Source: Ceratotherium simum simum (taxonomy: Eukaryota > Chordata > Mammalia > Perissodactyla > Rhinocerotidae). Taken from it: DNA of 64,000 nt. The position numbers were made by a program, and so were the translations under genes. The stretch is taken from the NCBI RefSeq assembly GCF_000283155.1, contig NW_004454280.1, forward strand, positions 1,520,635 to 1,584,634, in the 5' to 3' direction. The notes below the pieces were generated by a model, which saw only the letters and a program-made list of their open reading frames with translations, searched no databases and was not told where the DNA came from. This document shows positions 11,461-23,806 of the stretch, in pieces (position 1 is the stretch's first letter; each line of letters starts with the position of its first letter).

Positions 11461-13299
11461 ATGGTTTTCCAAATTCTTTAAAACAGAGCTCAAAAAGAAA
11501 TAGATGGTTCAAAGAAAAAAATAAGACAACAGATAGAAATGGCATATAAGTTAGTAGAGCTCCTGAAAAAAAATGGAAGGTAAAACAAAAACATTACAGA
11601 GATGAAAGCCACACTAAAAGCAATAAAGATAGAATGAAACTAACTGAAAACAATGGCATAGTGGCTTGAAGAAATCATGTAAACAAAATGAAAAAGTACA
11701 ATGACAGTCATGATTATAGAGAAGGCGACAGATACTGTCGTCTTTGATAGGGTGCCCTACACACGGGCTTTGAGGTGGAGAGTGGCATGCAGAGGGTTTA
11801 TTGGAGAGTGTTCTCAGGGCAACACCTCTAAGGAAGTGAGAAAGGCAGAACTGGGCAGAGAGAAAGCTGACCTGTGATGTGGTTGCGATGAGGTCTAAGC
11901 AGATTCCACATGGAGCTCTGGAGCGAGATGACCCTTCAAAGCTGCCCTGAATTGAGGACAAAGGGCTAATTTCCCTTGTGACCAGTCCATCACTGAGTCT
12001 CTGGGTGAGTGAGTTTCCTATGGTTGAGGGCTAGTCCCAGTAAGGGATGCAGCTGTGAGCCCTCAGCAGCTGAGGTATCTAGCAGCTGGGGGTTAGGTGC
12101 CTTGGCCTAAAGAAGGAAAGAAGGAAGCTGGTGGAGCATCGCAGGATCCGCTCGAGTCCACCTCTGGCCCCGCTCAGATCCATTGCTTCTCATGGTAACT
12201 TTGCTGCCCCGGGAGTAGTTTCTTCAGGATTCTCTTTGGTCTTGCTTCCATAGGTCTTGCTTCTATTGGGTCATATGACCCAAATAGCAAGGCCTGCAGG
12301 CACTGCAGCCTGGACCTGCTGCAGACTCCCTTCCTGCTCTGGGCACCACTCAGAGCTGGCACCTTCTGTGTCACCCAGTAAATGTGTTGAACATGTGGTC
12401 TCCTGGACTCAAAGAAGTCTATATAAATATTATGCTTTTCTCTTAGTTAGGGACGTTATGTAATGCAATAATTTGTCGTTTACTTTCAAGGGAGTCAAGT
12501 ACTTCTCAAATCCCTGGATCCCACAAATTTGGCTGAATCTTATAATGGTTAATCTCTCTGTAGAAAACGTGTATCTTACTAAGGCCTTCAATGTGCTTGA
12601 CACTTCCTACTCATCCTCTATAGTCAGTAGAATGAATGTCTTTGGTGTTCTGCCAATTACGTGATCTAATCTTTGTTATTAGTCTGGTTGGTAGGAGGGA
12701 AGGTGAGGGTTGATCCTGAGAAGCTTAAGCATTATCTTGTCAGGCACTCGTCTCATTTAGGGATCCTGCATGATCTTCAAGCAAGGAGGATTCCCCATCT
12801 TCTAATAGAGTGGGTTACTTGTGCATGCCTAGCAAGTTCTGGGGAATCTGGGAGCTCCAGATTCTCAAACGTAAATATCCAGATAGCCCATCCCAAGTCT
12901 CAGGGTCCTACTCCTTCTCTATTAGGGCCCTGACTTTTGCAGAGAAGACCTACTGGGACTGGGAATCCAGCTTTCTCTGAATCTCTACCGAGCTCCTGAG
13001 CTTGGTTCTCCACTCTACTTGCCCAGCAGCTGTACTAGATTAGGGTTTTCTTAAATGCTGCCAAGGAAACCGTCTGGCTTTCACATTTTTTCTTGACTTG
13101 GTGGTAAATAGCACAGAGCCTGTCATTGCTCTTCAACACTCAAGGGCCCTCACAACAGCTACCCCATTCCATCTGGCTTATAGTTACCATTTACCTCACA
13201 CCCTCAGGCATCTCCTTCTACAGTGTCGTTTTCCCATGTAACTCATTAAACACGTCCCTGACATCTTGTTCTGTGTAACTTATCTTCTGAACCTAAAGA
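11461..13299. other. Unassigned DNA, possible old LTR/ERV or L1-like pieces
   Basis: About 11,540-11,710 is A-rich and vaguely L1/HAL1-like. From about 11,740 to 13,200 the sequence looks like one coherent old element (a 'cacccagtaaatgtgttgaa' segment near 12,372 may carry an LTR-type end), but I cannot assign it and no long coding frame is present. Confidence 0.35.
12266..12283. repeat. 18-bp perfect palindrome
   Basis: 'ttgggtcatatgacccaa' equals its own reverse complement. With 'cttgcttcta' to the left and 'atagcaag' to the right, the symmetry extends imperfectly to about 12,257-12,291. The centre CATATG is an E-box-type hexamer. Function is unknown. Confidence 0.85.
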
Positions 13300-13545
13300 A
13301 AGGCTGTTAATTTTGTCATGTTGGTTTTGGCCCATTATTCCAACCTGACAAGATCTTGAATCTTGATTTCTCATCCATTGTGTTATCCTCCCAGTTTTAT
13401 ATCATCTTTATTCAATTTGTTGATAAAAATATCGAACGGGACTGGGTCAATGCTGATAAAAATGTTGAACAGGACCAGGGTAGAGACAGGTTCTTGAGGC
13501 ATGCCACTAGGAGATATGCCTCATTAGTCTCACTAATTCAAGATA
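13300..13545 (-). mobile_element. CR1/L3 LINE fragment, antisense
   Basis: The order 'ttgataaaaatatcgaac' then 'aaaaatgttgaacaggacca' and 'ttcttgaggcatgccact' matches the antisense of the reverse-transcriptase region of CR1-like LINEs, where vertebrate copies have a similar 'gatgttaaacag' motif. A partial internal duplication of the 'gataaaaatrt' segment is present (13,422 and 13,455). Recognised from general CR1 similarity; L3 is the likely mammalian family. Confidence 0.6.
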
Positions 13546-15900
13546 TATTTATTGAATACCTGATATCTGCCAGCCACCTGCCTCCCATCGGGGATATAAT
13601 GGTGAATAAGAAACGGCTCATGACCACAAGCCCCTATGCCTCTTCATACGGGTTTATACCAATCAGTTTATTTAATTCTTTGTGCTGGGGTATTCAGTGA
13701 GGCTATAAATACTCCCAAGTGTGCTATTGTCCAGCTTTGTGGTTCTCAGAAAGTTTAATTTAATGGATCAGTAAAAATCTTAATATGAATAATAAGAATA
13801 ATGGGGTGATACAAACAGGGTTTTTTCAACTGGTAATTTTGCAAAAAAAGGATATTGTTTTAAAAAATTCTTTCTAATAACACTGTCATTTCATAATATG
13901 AAGGGCCCATTCTCTGCTCTCATGGAGTTTACAATCTAGTGAGAGCCAGACTTGACACAAAGAAACAAGAGAATAAATATAAAGTGCGAGTTGTGATAGT
14001 TGTTCTGAAGGAGAATAGCTGGGTGTAAGAGTAGAGAATGATGGAGGTAGCTGGGCAAGAGCTTGCAAAGAAGTGACGTTTTAGCTTATACACGAAGGGA
14101 TACAAGGCACCGGCCATCGGGAGAGTTGGAGAGAGAAGAGCGGCTGTGAAACTCTTGCTGGGGGAGCTGGCTGTGTCTGGAGGCCCCAGAGGGGCTGGTT
14201 GAGCTGGAGCTGTCAGCGAGGAGGAGCCTCTGAGGCTCAAGGTTGGAGAGTGTGGAGAGACAAGCAGGGTTAACTTGAAGTGACCGCCAGGACATTCCCC
14301 ATGTTGCATGCAGCCATCTAGTGGGGACTGGTCACTCCGTTCCCCTCAGTGGGAGGGCTGTGCATGACCTCAGTGTTCCACAAGACCTCCAGGTGCAATC
14401 AGCACTGGGCTGCGGAGTTTCCCAGCAGTAGCACGCAACTTCCCCGAGCATCCAGCATCCAGGCTCCTTCAAGGCTGCTTTTACTAAAGCCTAAAGAAAA
14501 GGGAGCACAGCAGGGGATGGTGTCCTTCTCCTAGGCACAATCAAGGATGCTGATAGACTGGAGTACCCCAAGGCACAGCTGCTGAACCTCTGCCTGTGAG
14601 TTGTGGCTTGCACTGTGTGGTTTGCCTGAGTCCTTCACTCAACCAAGAGATGGGCTGAAGTCGGAGCATGCGGGGCTTGCTAAGCCATGATGAGGAGTTT
14701 GAATTCTATTCCAGGTGCAAAAGGAAACCATTGAAAGGTTTTGAGCAAGCAAGTAACACAATCTGATTTATGTTTTAAAAACCTCACTCTGCTTGCTGTG
14801 TGGGAAATGGATTATATCAGGTCACAAGTCGAGACAGGGGAACCAGTTGGAAGGCTATTGAATTAACCCTGGTGAAGGAAAGTGGCTTGGGCAAGAGAGT
14901 TCACACTGAAAGTAAACAGATTCAAAATATATTTGGGAAGTAGAAATGATAAGACTTACTAATAGATTAAATGTCATGTATTATGTGGAAGAAGAACTCA
15001 AACATAATACCCAGATATCTTGTGTGAGCCACTGGGTATATGGTGGTTCCGTTTACACAGATGGAGGAGAGGAAAGAAGAAATAATTTTAGAAGAGAAAA
15101 GAATGGGTTCCCCTTCAGAAATGTGAAGTATGAGATGGCTGTGAAACATTCAAATGGAGATGTCAACTGGGCTATTGGATATATTAATCTGCAGTCCAAA
15201 GAAAGGGTTTGGCTTGGATATATAAATTTTAGAATATTTATTGTAGACATGGGATTGAGACATGGGATTAAGGAGAATATAGAGAGGTAAGGTAGAGATC
15301 AGTGTGAATCTTAGAGAATATCAGTAGATGATGGCAGATAGAAGAGAAGGAGAGAGGGAGAGAGGAAGGGAGGGAGTGAGGGTGAGAAGGAGAGAGAAGA
15401 GGACAGAAAAGAAGAGAGAAGACAGAACCTGTCGAGTAGAGGAAATCCCAGAAAGTGGAGATTTGTGTAAGTCAAGACAGGAGACTGTTTAGGAAGTCAG
15501 TCCTGGTTAACCACATTTAATACCAGTGAGACTCAGAAAAAATGAGGCAAAGGGATTGGGAATTCAGATGCTAGTGACCTTGACAGCAATAGTTTCAGTG
15601 TTGGGAGGCAGAACCAACTTGAGGTGGTTGATGAGAAGTAAACAGAGGAGAAAACAGGAGTGGGATGTGTAGAAAATTCTCGTGATAAGTTTGACTCTGA
15701 AAAGGAGCATAGAAATGGAATGTTAGCTGGAGAGGGATGAGGGACTAAATGAAGGTTTTTAAATAATGAGAGATAACAGGGCATTTTTGTAATCCATTGG
15801 GAAAGATGCAGGGGAAAGGGAGTGTTTGATGGTGGAGAAGAGAATTAACTGGAAGAGTGAAGTTGGTGGTCCATGTCAGTGGGTCATATCTTTTCCTGAA
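13546..15900 (-). mobile_element. Long L2 LINE copy, antisense
   Basis: Starts with the antisense L2 3' end ('atatatttattgaatacctg' ... 'ggggatataatggtgaata'), continues at 13,900 ('ctcatggagtttacaatcta'), and further into the coding part at 14,690-15,300 ('aaccattgaaaggttttgag', 'gttggaaggctattgaatta', 'ggagatgtcaactgggct') and 15,540-15,850. The same order of segments recurs in the copy at 57-59.5 kb. A stretch at 13,700-13,890 and a GA-rich expansion at 15,335 interrupt it. The + strand 114-codon frame at 14,946-15,290 is antisense to L2 and is not a gene. Confidence 0.7.
15335..15425 (+). repeat. GA-rich purine tract
   Basis: About 90 bases almost entirely of A and G on the + strand ('gagaaggagagagggagaga' style), embedded in an old L2. 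Such tracts arise by slippage and can form triplex DNA; no function is inferred. Confidence 0.85.
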
Positions 15901-17977
15901 ATCTTTTAGAAAATTATGTCATTTGTGTCTCTAGTCTTTGAATCTTTAAGTGTACAGTTAGAGGCTGTGTGCTTCCAAGTGCGAGTTCTCTCAGTGTTCC
16001 GTGATGAAACTGGCTTAAGTCTAAACCCAGAACTCAGGGAGAGTGTCTGGGGATGCTTTATCATCTCACACTATCTTCTGACAAATGTCTTCTGACGGAT
16101 GGTTGCTGCACCTTTCCAATGAGGCAGAAATAAAGCAGGGCCTGAGTGGCAGTGCCTGTCCTGTGTCCTTCTCCGAGACTGCACTGTTGGCCCCTTGCAG
16201 GTGCTTCCTTGTTCTGTTAACACAAATGCATCTGGGAGAGCATTTGTGTTGTCCTTTCCAATGTCACCTAGCTCATTATTAGCTGTGACCTTGAGATACT
16301 GCTCTTATCAGTGTATACCACTGGCATTTCTCCCTGGTGATGTGCCCACCTGTAGTGATTATTCTGGTTGATTCCTCAGCATCCATTATATCCTAGGTGA
16401 TTATTCTACTATGATTATATGAAACAGTGCTTGCCTGTTTAAGTTTAGGGATGGTTTAGGGATGACCATATCATCCAGTTTTGTCTAGCCTGAGGGTGAA
16501 GACAACCCACAGGGGAGGGTAGGATCAAGGAAGTCACAGGAAATGGCCCTCTCCTACCATGCCCTGGAACCCACTCACCTTCTATGAAGTTCATTCTTCT
16601 ATGAGTGAACTTCTAGGTTATAATGTTTCCTTCTTTTAAGTTAATTTGAGTTGATGCTTTCTCTATTTTTCAGTCAAGGTCATGCCTTCTCTTATACCTT
16701 CCTTCTACTTCCCCCCCGCATTCCTTTTGAAATCTTTGCTCATCAAAGAGCTCCCCGTACAGACATTGATTTTTTTAGATGTCTCCATATCTTTTTAATT
16801 GGTATCAACTAGCTGGCAACTATAATTGTATCACTAGAATTTCTGGTTTTAGGGCCTCCCAACATCTCTTTCATGTATTCCAGTGTTATAAAATTTGAGA
16901 CATCCAATATTTTAGATAATCTGTCCTGTTATTCCCCTAAACTATTGAAATGTGTGCTAGAACCATTGTTTTGGCATTTAGACTTCTTTTCCTCAGTGCC
17001 CATTGCATCAGCTACAATATAAAATCTGTTGGCCTATGACACGTCCTAATTTTTGGTTTGGAAATATGGTCACTGTTCTTTTAGAGTCTGTCCATGGCAC
17101 CAGAGTGATCTCAATGTTTTGAAATCTGCTTTTCAAAAGTAACATGTCTGACTATTTCCAATGTTTCTTTCATTCACATTAACTACCTCCAACATGACGC
17201 GGTTCCCTTCTCACAAGGATCCTGTCACTTCTACTTCACCAGTTTGTTCTTCCTTGTTGGTCAGAATTGAGTCCTGAGTAGCAGCTCCATTCTTACGTCC
17301 TTTCTTTCCGAGAGACGAAATCGTCAGCACTGTGAGTCAGGTATCTCAATCGGGATGAACCCAAGGGACATATTTGCGGCAATTCAATGCCTGGAAGAAG
17401 GGAGTTTGATGTAAGCTTCAGATAAGCAGAGAAATTGGATTTATTTTGGACACTGCATTAAGAGGAAAAGGTCCAGAGCCATTGGGAGGAATTGAGATGA
17501 TTGAATAGATCAGACCAAGGCTAAAGGCTGTGCTCATTTTCTTCAAGAAATGAAACACTGGCTATAGGAGACACTGTGTCTGCATTAGAAAGATGCTGTA
17601 CAATGTTGACAGATCCAAGAAACGATGCAGATCACTTGGGGTTTGGAGTGGCAAATGTCAGCGTGAGATGCAGCTGTGGGGGGAGTGGTTGTTGCTAAGT
17701 CACTCACCTGGTGCTTTTCACGGTGAGCCCGGTGAACCTTGTGGCAGAGGGGATAGTGATGCAGGGCGGGCCAGGGGCAGAGGGCAGGAGTGTTAGGGCA
17801 CAGCAGAGCTTTCTGTACTAACATTGAGAAGGAGGATAGTGGCATAGATTTTAGGGTCAGTCAGTGGTGGGTTGGAGTATACCCTGGGTTGGTACATTAT
17901 GTGACCCCTTTGCATGTCAATATCATCTTCTGTAAGATGTGGACAATAACACCTGCTCTGGAGCATGCAACCATGAA
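15901..17977. other. Unassigned non-coding DNA
   Basis: No gene is visible. The segment 16,640-17,320 has the texture of an old, decayed interspersed repeat, but I cannot name it. Small frames around 17,590-17,845 overlap on opposite strands and show no known motif. Confidence 0.4.
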
Positions 17978-18036
17978 ATTGCCTAATGATGCATTTCTCA
18001 GACTGTATCCCCATCGTTAAGTGACACACGACTGTA
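17978..18036 (-). mobile_element. hAT-type DNA transposon end, inverted copy
   Basis: 'gcctaatgatgcatttctca' followed by 'tatccccatcgttaagtgac' and 'cgactgta' is the reverse complement of the start of the copy at 18,087. The outer end ACTGTA/TACAGT-like terminus fits the same transposon's terminal inverted repeat. Only the terminal about 60 bases are present. Confidence 0.7.
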
Positions 18037-18086
18037 AGTACAAATGGATAATATATACACACGTTGTGTATTGTATGTGTGTGTGT

Positions 18087-18255
18087 TTCATGCATTGCTT
18101 AACGATGGAGATACATTCTGAGAAATGCATCATTAGACAATTTTGTCATACAAACGTCACAGAGTGTTCTAACTGCCTAGGTTATACGATACTAATCTTA
18201 TGGGACCACTGTCACATGAGGTCATTGAAACGTCATTATGCGTCATGTGACTGTA
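18087..18255 (+). mobile_element. Short hAT-type DNA transposon copy
   Basis: Begins 'tcatgcattgcttaacgatg' and ends 'cgtcatgtgactgta', giving imperfect terminal inverted repeats, with 'atcttatgggaccact' inside. I recognise this as a mammalian non-autonomous hAT (Charlie/Cheshire-like) element; the exact family needs Dfam. Internally deleted, no transposase. Confidence 0.7.
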
Positions 18256-19099
18256 TAATAATATACAGAGCTGCATTCTCCAAACAGTGTATAATGTACT
18301 TCTTTATGGAAAATTTAAGGAATTTGCAAGAGTACTATTGTCCATATTCAATTTCCTCTCTCTTGTTTGTTTTTAAAACATACCTGTGATATTAAAAAGC
18401 AGCTCCTCTGTTTGGGAAGTCATAGGAAAATTTCTGAGAGAGGAGACCCCAAGAGTTTAGTTGAGGTATGCTTCTACTCCCTTTGATCATGACCAGTGCA
18501 TCTCAGATGTACCAACTAATAATGCTGAGAAGGGCTTTCCCAGCCAGGAGTACTTTGCCATCCTGGTGAGAAGTTCTGGAACCTTGGGACCCAGGAGGTT
18601 GTAAATGACTGGTATTGAATGACTTCATCAAGGGTTCAAGGTCACAAGAACCACACAAACTGGTTGGGATTCCAGGGGTCTCCCCGAGCACTTGCTGCTT
18701 TGTGTTCTATAATTGAATTGCATGGTGAGGTAGAGTGTGTATAAGTATAGAGGAGTTTTTATTGGTTGATGGTTGATCAGAGAATTACAAGCATGAAGAG
18801 AATGAATACGTTTCGTATAGTAAACCAAAGTGGGCCGAATGACATAGTAGCCTGTGCACACCTATATTTTTTGGATTTCTTAAAAATTGTTTTCTTTGTT
18901 CAATAGCAGAAGCTTTCATATAAATAAAGTATAATAGGAAGTTATGATATGTTATGAAAACAGTTAAATGTGTTACGTTATTGGAAAAATGTTTAATATT
19001 TACTTATTATAAAGTCAGTAAATGAGAATAGTTATAACAATCTAGATTTACATGAATATGTGGTTGCAAATGGTAACAGTTGCTTTTCTTTTATTTATT
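18256..19099. other. Unassigned AT-rich DNA
   Basis: No gene and no confident repeat. AT content rises towards 19,100. Confidence 0.5.
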
Positions 19100-19460
19100 T
19101 TTTTACATAGACTTTATTTTTTAGAGTAGTCTTAGGATCACAGCAAAACTGAACTGAATTACAGAGAGTTCCCGTACACCCTCTGGCCCCCTCCCTGCTG
19201 CCCGCACAGTCAACATCCCCCCCAGAGTGGTGCCTTTGTTACAATCCATGGACCTGCACTGACACATTGTTATCACCCAGAGTCCATAGTTTACAGTAGC
19301 CTTGGCTCCTGGTGGTGTACATCCTATAGGTTTGGACAAATGTATAGTGACATGTATCCACCATCATCATCTCACACAGAGTAGCTTCACTGCCCTAAAA
19401 GTCCTCTGTGCTCAGCCTGTTCGTTCCTTCCTCCCCTCCCCCTGCAACCCCTGCCTTTAT
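19100..19460 (-). mobile_element. Probable L1 3'-end fragment, antisense
   Basis: Contains 'gactttattttttagagtag', 'tacagagagttcccgtacac', 'cagagtccatagtttacagt' and 'gacaaatgtatagtgacatg'. The same series occurs at 53,566-53,822 in the same orientation, so this is an interspersed repeat; I recognise it as L1M-type 3' untranslated sequence. Confidence 0.65.
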
Positions 19461-19559
19461 TTTTAAAAAATAGCTCCAGAGACTTAGAAGGAAAGTAGGA
19501 AGTTGTCATATCCAAGTGAAATACTAACAATATTTAGCACCATTTACATTCTCAAAAAT

Positions 19560-20540
19560 CAAAAAACTAAACATTCCATTAAGAAATTAAAAAGGCAAGC
19601 CACAGACTGGGAGAAAATATTCATACCACACATATCTGACAAAAGACTCATATCCAGAATATATTAAAAAAACCCCCAATACATCAAGAGTAAAAAGACA
19701 AATGAGCCTCCAAGAAATGGGCAAAAGACTTGAACAGACACTTCACAAAAGGAGATAAGCAAATGGCCAATCAGCACAGGAAAAGATGCTGGACAGACAA
19801 AACCCCAAACATCATGTGTATCTGGTGGTCTCTTTGCATCTAGTAGAACGAAGCAAAGAAACAAGACCGACAATGTCAAATGTTGGCAAGGATGTGGACT
19901 GACATGAATTCTCATACTGTGTTGGTGGGGGTGTTCTAACTGGTTTGGAAAACTGGGAGTTCCTTATAAGGTTAAACATTCACTAACCTACGACCCAGAA
20001 CTTTCATTCCCTGGTATTTACTCAAGAGAAATGAAAACATACGTTGGCAAAAAGACTTATATAAGTATATGAATAGTAGCTTTATTTATAATAGCCCCAA
20101 AACTGGAGGCAACTTGTAAGTCCATCTACAAGTAAATGGATAAACAAAATGTGACATATTTATATAATGGAATATTACTCAGCAATGAAAAAGAATGAAC
20201 ATAGAACTATGTATCAACATAGGTGGATCTCAAAAACATTACATTGAGTAAAAGAAGGCAGACACAAACGAGTACATATTGTGTAATTCCATCTATATGA
20301 AGTTCAAGAACAGAGAAAAACTAATCTACGGCATTAGAAATCAGGCAAATGGAGGTGGAGATTGACTAGAGGAGGATATGAGGGAACTTTCCGAGGTGGC
20401 AGAAATGCTCTGTACTTACTTTGAGTGTTGTTTCCACAGGTGTGTATACATTTGTCAAAATTATTTATTAAACTGTTAAGATCTATGCATTTCATTGTAT
20501 GCAAATTTCACCTCAATAAAACGACCCAAAACACCATTAA
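19560..20540 (+). mobile_element. 5'-truncated L1 3' end, sense
   Basis: Carries L1 ORF2 C-terminal and 3' UTR order: 'gactgggagaaaatattcat', 'gaaatgggcaaaagacttga', 'ggaatattactcagcaatga', 'tacattgagtaaaagaaggc' and finally 'tttcacctcaataaaacgac'. The 5' truncation at about 19,560 is typical of L1 insertion. No intact frame. Confidence 0.85.
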
Positions 20541-21417
20541 GAATCACTCATGCATTACTGTAAGCACTTAGACCATCACCATATGATGTTATGGTGATGA
20601 TGGGCGTCACTCTTCTCTTCTGACTGCACGAAGATTGTGCCTTGAAAGGAGGGGATGCTCCCGGCAGCGGCCCTCGAGCCTGCCCCACAGTGAGCCGGTC
20701 CCCGCATGCATGTGATGCGGTCTCATGTTTTCTCAGACATCCTCACACAGGGAGACACAGGAAGATTTAAGTTACAAAACAAAAAACGCTAATGTGAAAA
20801 AAGACCCCAAAGCAAAACCACGTTCCTAATCAATGACACATTGACCAGAAATTTATGTTTCTGTCACAGATGGCAGAAGTTATACTGAGGGCTATACAAG
20901 GACTATGTAAACTGGCATTGCGATCTGACTTGGTAAGGTCTTCTCTGTGCTAGGATTTGGGATGCTGTGCAATTTCATGCTAGTGCTGCTTCGCATTATC
21001 CTTTTAAAACATTGATATATATGTTGATAATAAGAATCAAATGTTTGCAGAGCCTCCGGAGCACCCCTGAGTTTGGGAACCGGTGGTCTAGCTGCACTAA
21101 CTCTGTGTTGGAGGCCAGGATGCTGCTTCTGTTTATGCTGAATTGGCTTCATTAATGGCGGGACTGGACTGTTAACAGTTTAGTGATAATGGGTGAGCAG
21201 GCGGTCTGGGAGACTAAATGACTCCTGTTAAAAAGTTGATAATGGCTCCTCCTGTGCAGGCACAAAGGACAGATAAATAAAGAGAGGCTGTAAGCTCTCC
21301 AGTGAATTTAAATCAGATGATGTGGGTTAAACCACTGTTTCAACTCATTTTTGGGTGTGTGGACATTTTTCTGGGCCTCAGTTTCCTCACGTGCCCTGCC
21401 TAACTCCCTGAGCTAGA
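20541..21417. other. Unassigned non-coding DNA
   Basis: No gene. A small hairpin with 9-bp perfect arms (catcaccat at 20,574-20,582 and atggtgatg at 20,591-20,599) is present. No repeat family is recognised. Confidence 0.5.
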
Positions 21418-21578
21418 ACGCTGCCTCTCAGACTTTAATATGCATACAAGTCACTTGGGGTTCTTGTTAAAAAACAGATTATGTTCAGTGGGTCTGGGGT
21501 GGGCCTGAGATTCTAACAAGCTCCCAGATGATGCTGATGCTGCTGGCCCGAGGACCACACTTGGGGTAGCCAGGGGCT
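21418..21578 (+). mobile_element. MER5A-like hAT-Charlie element
   Basis: 'ctcagactttaatatgcata', 'ggggttcttgttaaaa', 'gtgggtctggggtgggcctg' and 'ctgatgctgctggcccgagg' then 'accacactt' follow the MER5A order on the + strand. It is a non-autonomous DNA transposon fossil without coding capacity. Confidence 0.8.
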
Positions 21579-21722
21579 AGGGGACTCAGGTGGCCCTAGG
21601 GGTAAAGTGTGGGGACAGCACTCCAACTACTGCTTTCTGAGTGGGGATCTCAGTGATAATTCAGCTCAGACTCCGGGTGGAGAGAAGGTGGCACTGGAAA
21701 GGAAATAGAGATCCTTCAGGGC

Positions 21723-22130
21723 TACGCCGTCCAATATGGTAGCCACTAGCTTCATATGGCTATTTAAATTTAAATGAAATGAAATAAAAAATTCAGGGCC
21801 AGCCCCGGTGGCCTAGTGGTTAAGTTCGGTGCACTCTGCTTTGGTAGCCTGGGTTTGGTTCCCAGGCATGGACTTACACCACACGTAAGTGGCCATGCTG
21901 TGGTAGTGGCTCACATAAAAAAAAAAAGAGGAAGATTGGCAACAGATGTTATCTTAGGGCAAATCTTCCTCAGGAAAGAAGAAAAAAAATCCAGTTCCTT
22001 AGTCAAAATAGCTACGTTTCAAGTACTCAAAAGCCACCTGAAGCGAATAGTTGCTAATGTATTGTATTACCCAGCACAGAATCAGAACATTTCCTTCGCT
22101 GCAGAAAGTTCTGTTGTGTGGCACTGCTTC
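21723..22130. mobile_element. Palindromic hAT-type element split by an ERE SINE
   Basis: Left part 'ccgtccaatatggtagccac' ... 'ggctatttaaatttaaa' and right part 'gtttcaagtactc' ... 'gaacatttccttcgctgcag' belong to a known mammalian palindromic hAT (MER3/MER58-like) repeat. ERE copy 3 (21,796-21,989) sits between the halves. Family name is tentative. Confidence 0.6.
21796..21989 (+). mobile_element. ERE SINE, copy 3 (shortened)
   Basis: Head 'gggccagccccggtggccta', 'gtggttaag', ERE body with the central region shortened, then a tail 'gaagaaaaaaaat'. Likely target duplication 'aaaaattcag' / 'aaaaatccag' at the edges. Confidence 0.85.
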
Positions 22131-22624
22131 GGGGTAGTCAAAGAGACAACTTGACCCAGGAACAGACTAGAACCTGGGAGCCAGACAGTCTTCCGGAATG
22201 AGGAAACTTGCACAGATTTATCGACTAAGCTGCGTGAAGCTGGACACTGCATCCATTGGTGATTGATTAGCGTCATTCCAACTCTGTAGACCTGGAGCAG
22301 AACGCTGCTCTTCTCAGCTCGTCTGCTGGCTGGGTTTCTGACTCGTGCAGCACCACCAGTCCATGCCAGTCACTCAGCACATGTGTTTTGCATTAGAGCA
22401 AGGTGTTGGACCTCCAGACGAGTCAGGGCTGGGAGGAACCCTATTTCAATATTTTCTAAACCGTGTTCCAGAGAGGCTGTGGCATCCCGGTTCTGGGCTC
22501 CTTTTGCCGCCTCACACAGATCAGCTTCACTTTTATGTGTTTTGTATGTTGATTTCCTTAAAAACATCCCTCTGGAAAAAAATTGGTCACACTTTCAAAC
22601 CAAGTTTCAAAACCAGATTCTAGT

Positions 22625-22765
22625 TCAGCCATCTCACTTTATAAATGATGAAACTGTGGTCCAGACAGGTGGAGGGTCACATGGCCAATTAGCAAGATAG
22701 CTGAGATGAGAAGTCGTGTCTCCTGACCTGGGCAGTGTTCCTTCTACCAGCTCACTGTTAATGAT
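22625..22765 (-). mobile_element. MIR-type SINE fragment, antisense
   Basis: 'ctcactttataaatgatgaa', 'actgtggtccagacaggtgg', 'tcacatggccaattagcaag' and 'tctcctgacctgggcagtg' follow the antisense MIR order. Confidence 0.7.
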
Positions 22766-23771
22766 CTTCACGTGCCATGTGTCTGGCTGCCCCAGCTGGA
22801 CTGCTGGCTCTAGGAGGAGGGACGAGGCCTGATGCATTTCTGGTACCGCTGCTGGTCCATTGCCTGGCTCACCACTGGGAAGTGGTGCCGTCTAGTTGAT
22901 TGCAGGGTGTGGCAGCTTCCTGGGAGCTGAGGCACTGGGGGGAATTCAGAGGCAGGACCCCTTGTGCCTCTAGACCTCCGAGTGTACGGTTTGGAGGTGA
23001 TGCTGTCCACACAACCAGGCTTTCTGGGTAACTGTGACTTGACAACCCCAAGAACCAGGAAAGGGTCATCAGAAAATATTTGTGGTTCTTTCTTCCCCTG
23101 GACCTGAACCTCTGCCCAGAGCTGGCCTCCGAGTCAAGCCTGAGCTCCCTGGGCTGGAACACAGCTAGTTTCTAGTCTTTATCCAGAGCTGAGTGCTTTT
23201 CCATTGTTGGCCTCATTAACTGTACCACGATGATGGCTGGCTCCCCACCCGGCTGTCTTCTTCCCTTTTTGTTTTTATAGTAGATCTTTCTTGAGCTTCT
23301 ATCTGTCCCTCTGGTAACACTACATCTCTATATTCACACATGTTAACCATATGCCAAGGAACAGAAGTTTCTGAGCTTCTAAACAGTGCTGACAAGGGAT
23401 TGGATCAGTTAAGCCACTGGATGCTGAATGAGGATGGTTAGAGAATGATGTGAAAAACAAGGCTCTGACCATAGAGGGTTCCTCTTCAATTGTATTCTGC
23501 CCCAGAGACTGCAGCTGAATGTTCCAGATAGACAGAGCTTCTTGCTTCACAAAAGGGTCCCATTCACCAGGCATGTATAATTTAGGTTAATTTGAAATTT
23601 ATTTTAAATTGAGCAGTCTCTTTGCTTACTTCCAACATAATGGTGATTTATTGGCATATGCATAATGCATGGGATTCCATGAATTCACAAGGGCATTACG
23701 AAGTGTGCATTCTGGAGGCCTTTCTCAGAAGATCTCTGTGCCTGTGGATGTTTCTACATGCCCCCCACCCC

Positions 23772-23773
<2 letters not shown>

Positions 23774-23805
<32 letters not shown>
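23774..23805 (+). repeat. (AC)n microsatellite
   Basis: About 16 uninterrupted AC units, preceded by a C-rich tract. Likely polymorphic in length. Confidence 0.95.

Positions 23806-23806
<1 letters not shown>

Noticed and set aside
14946..15290. 114-codon + strand frame
   Set aside because: It is antisense to an L2 copy whose neighbours follow the L2 order.
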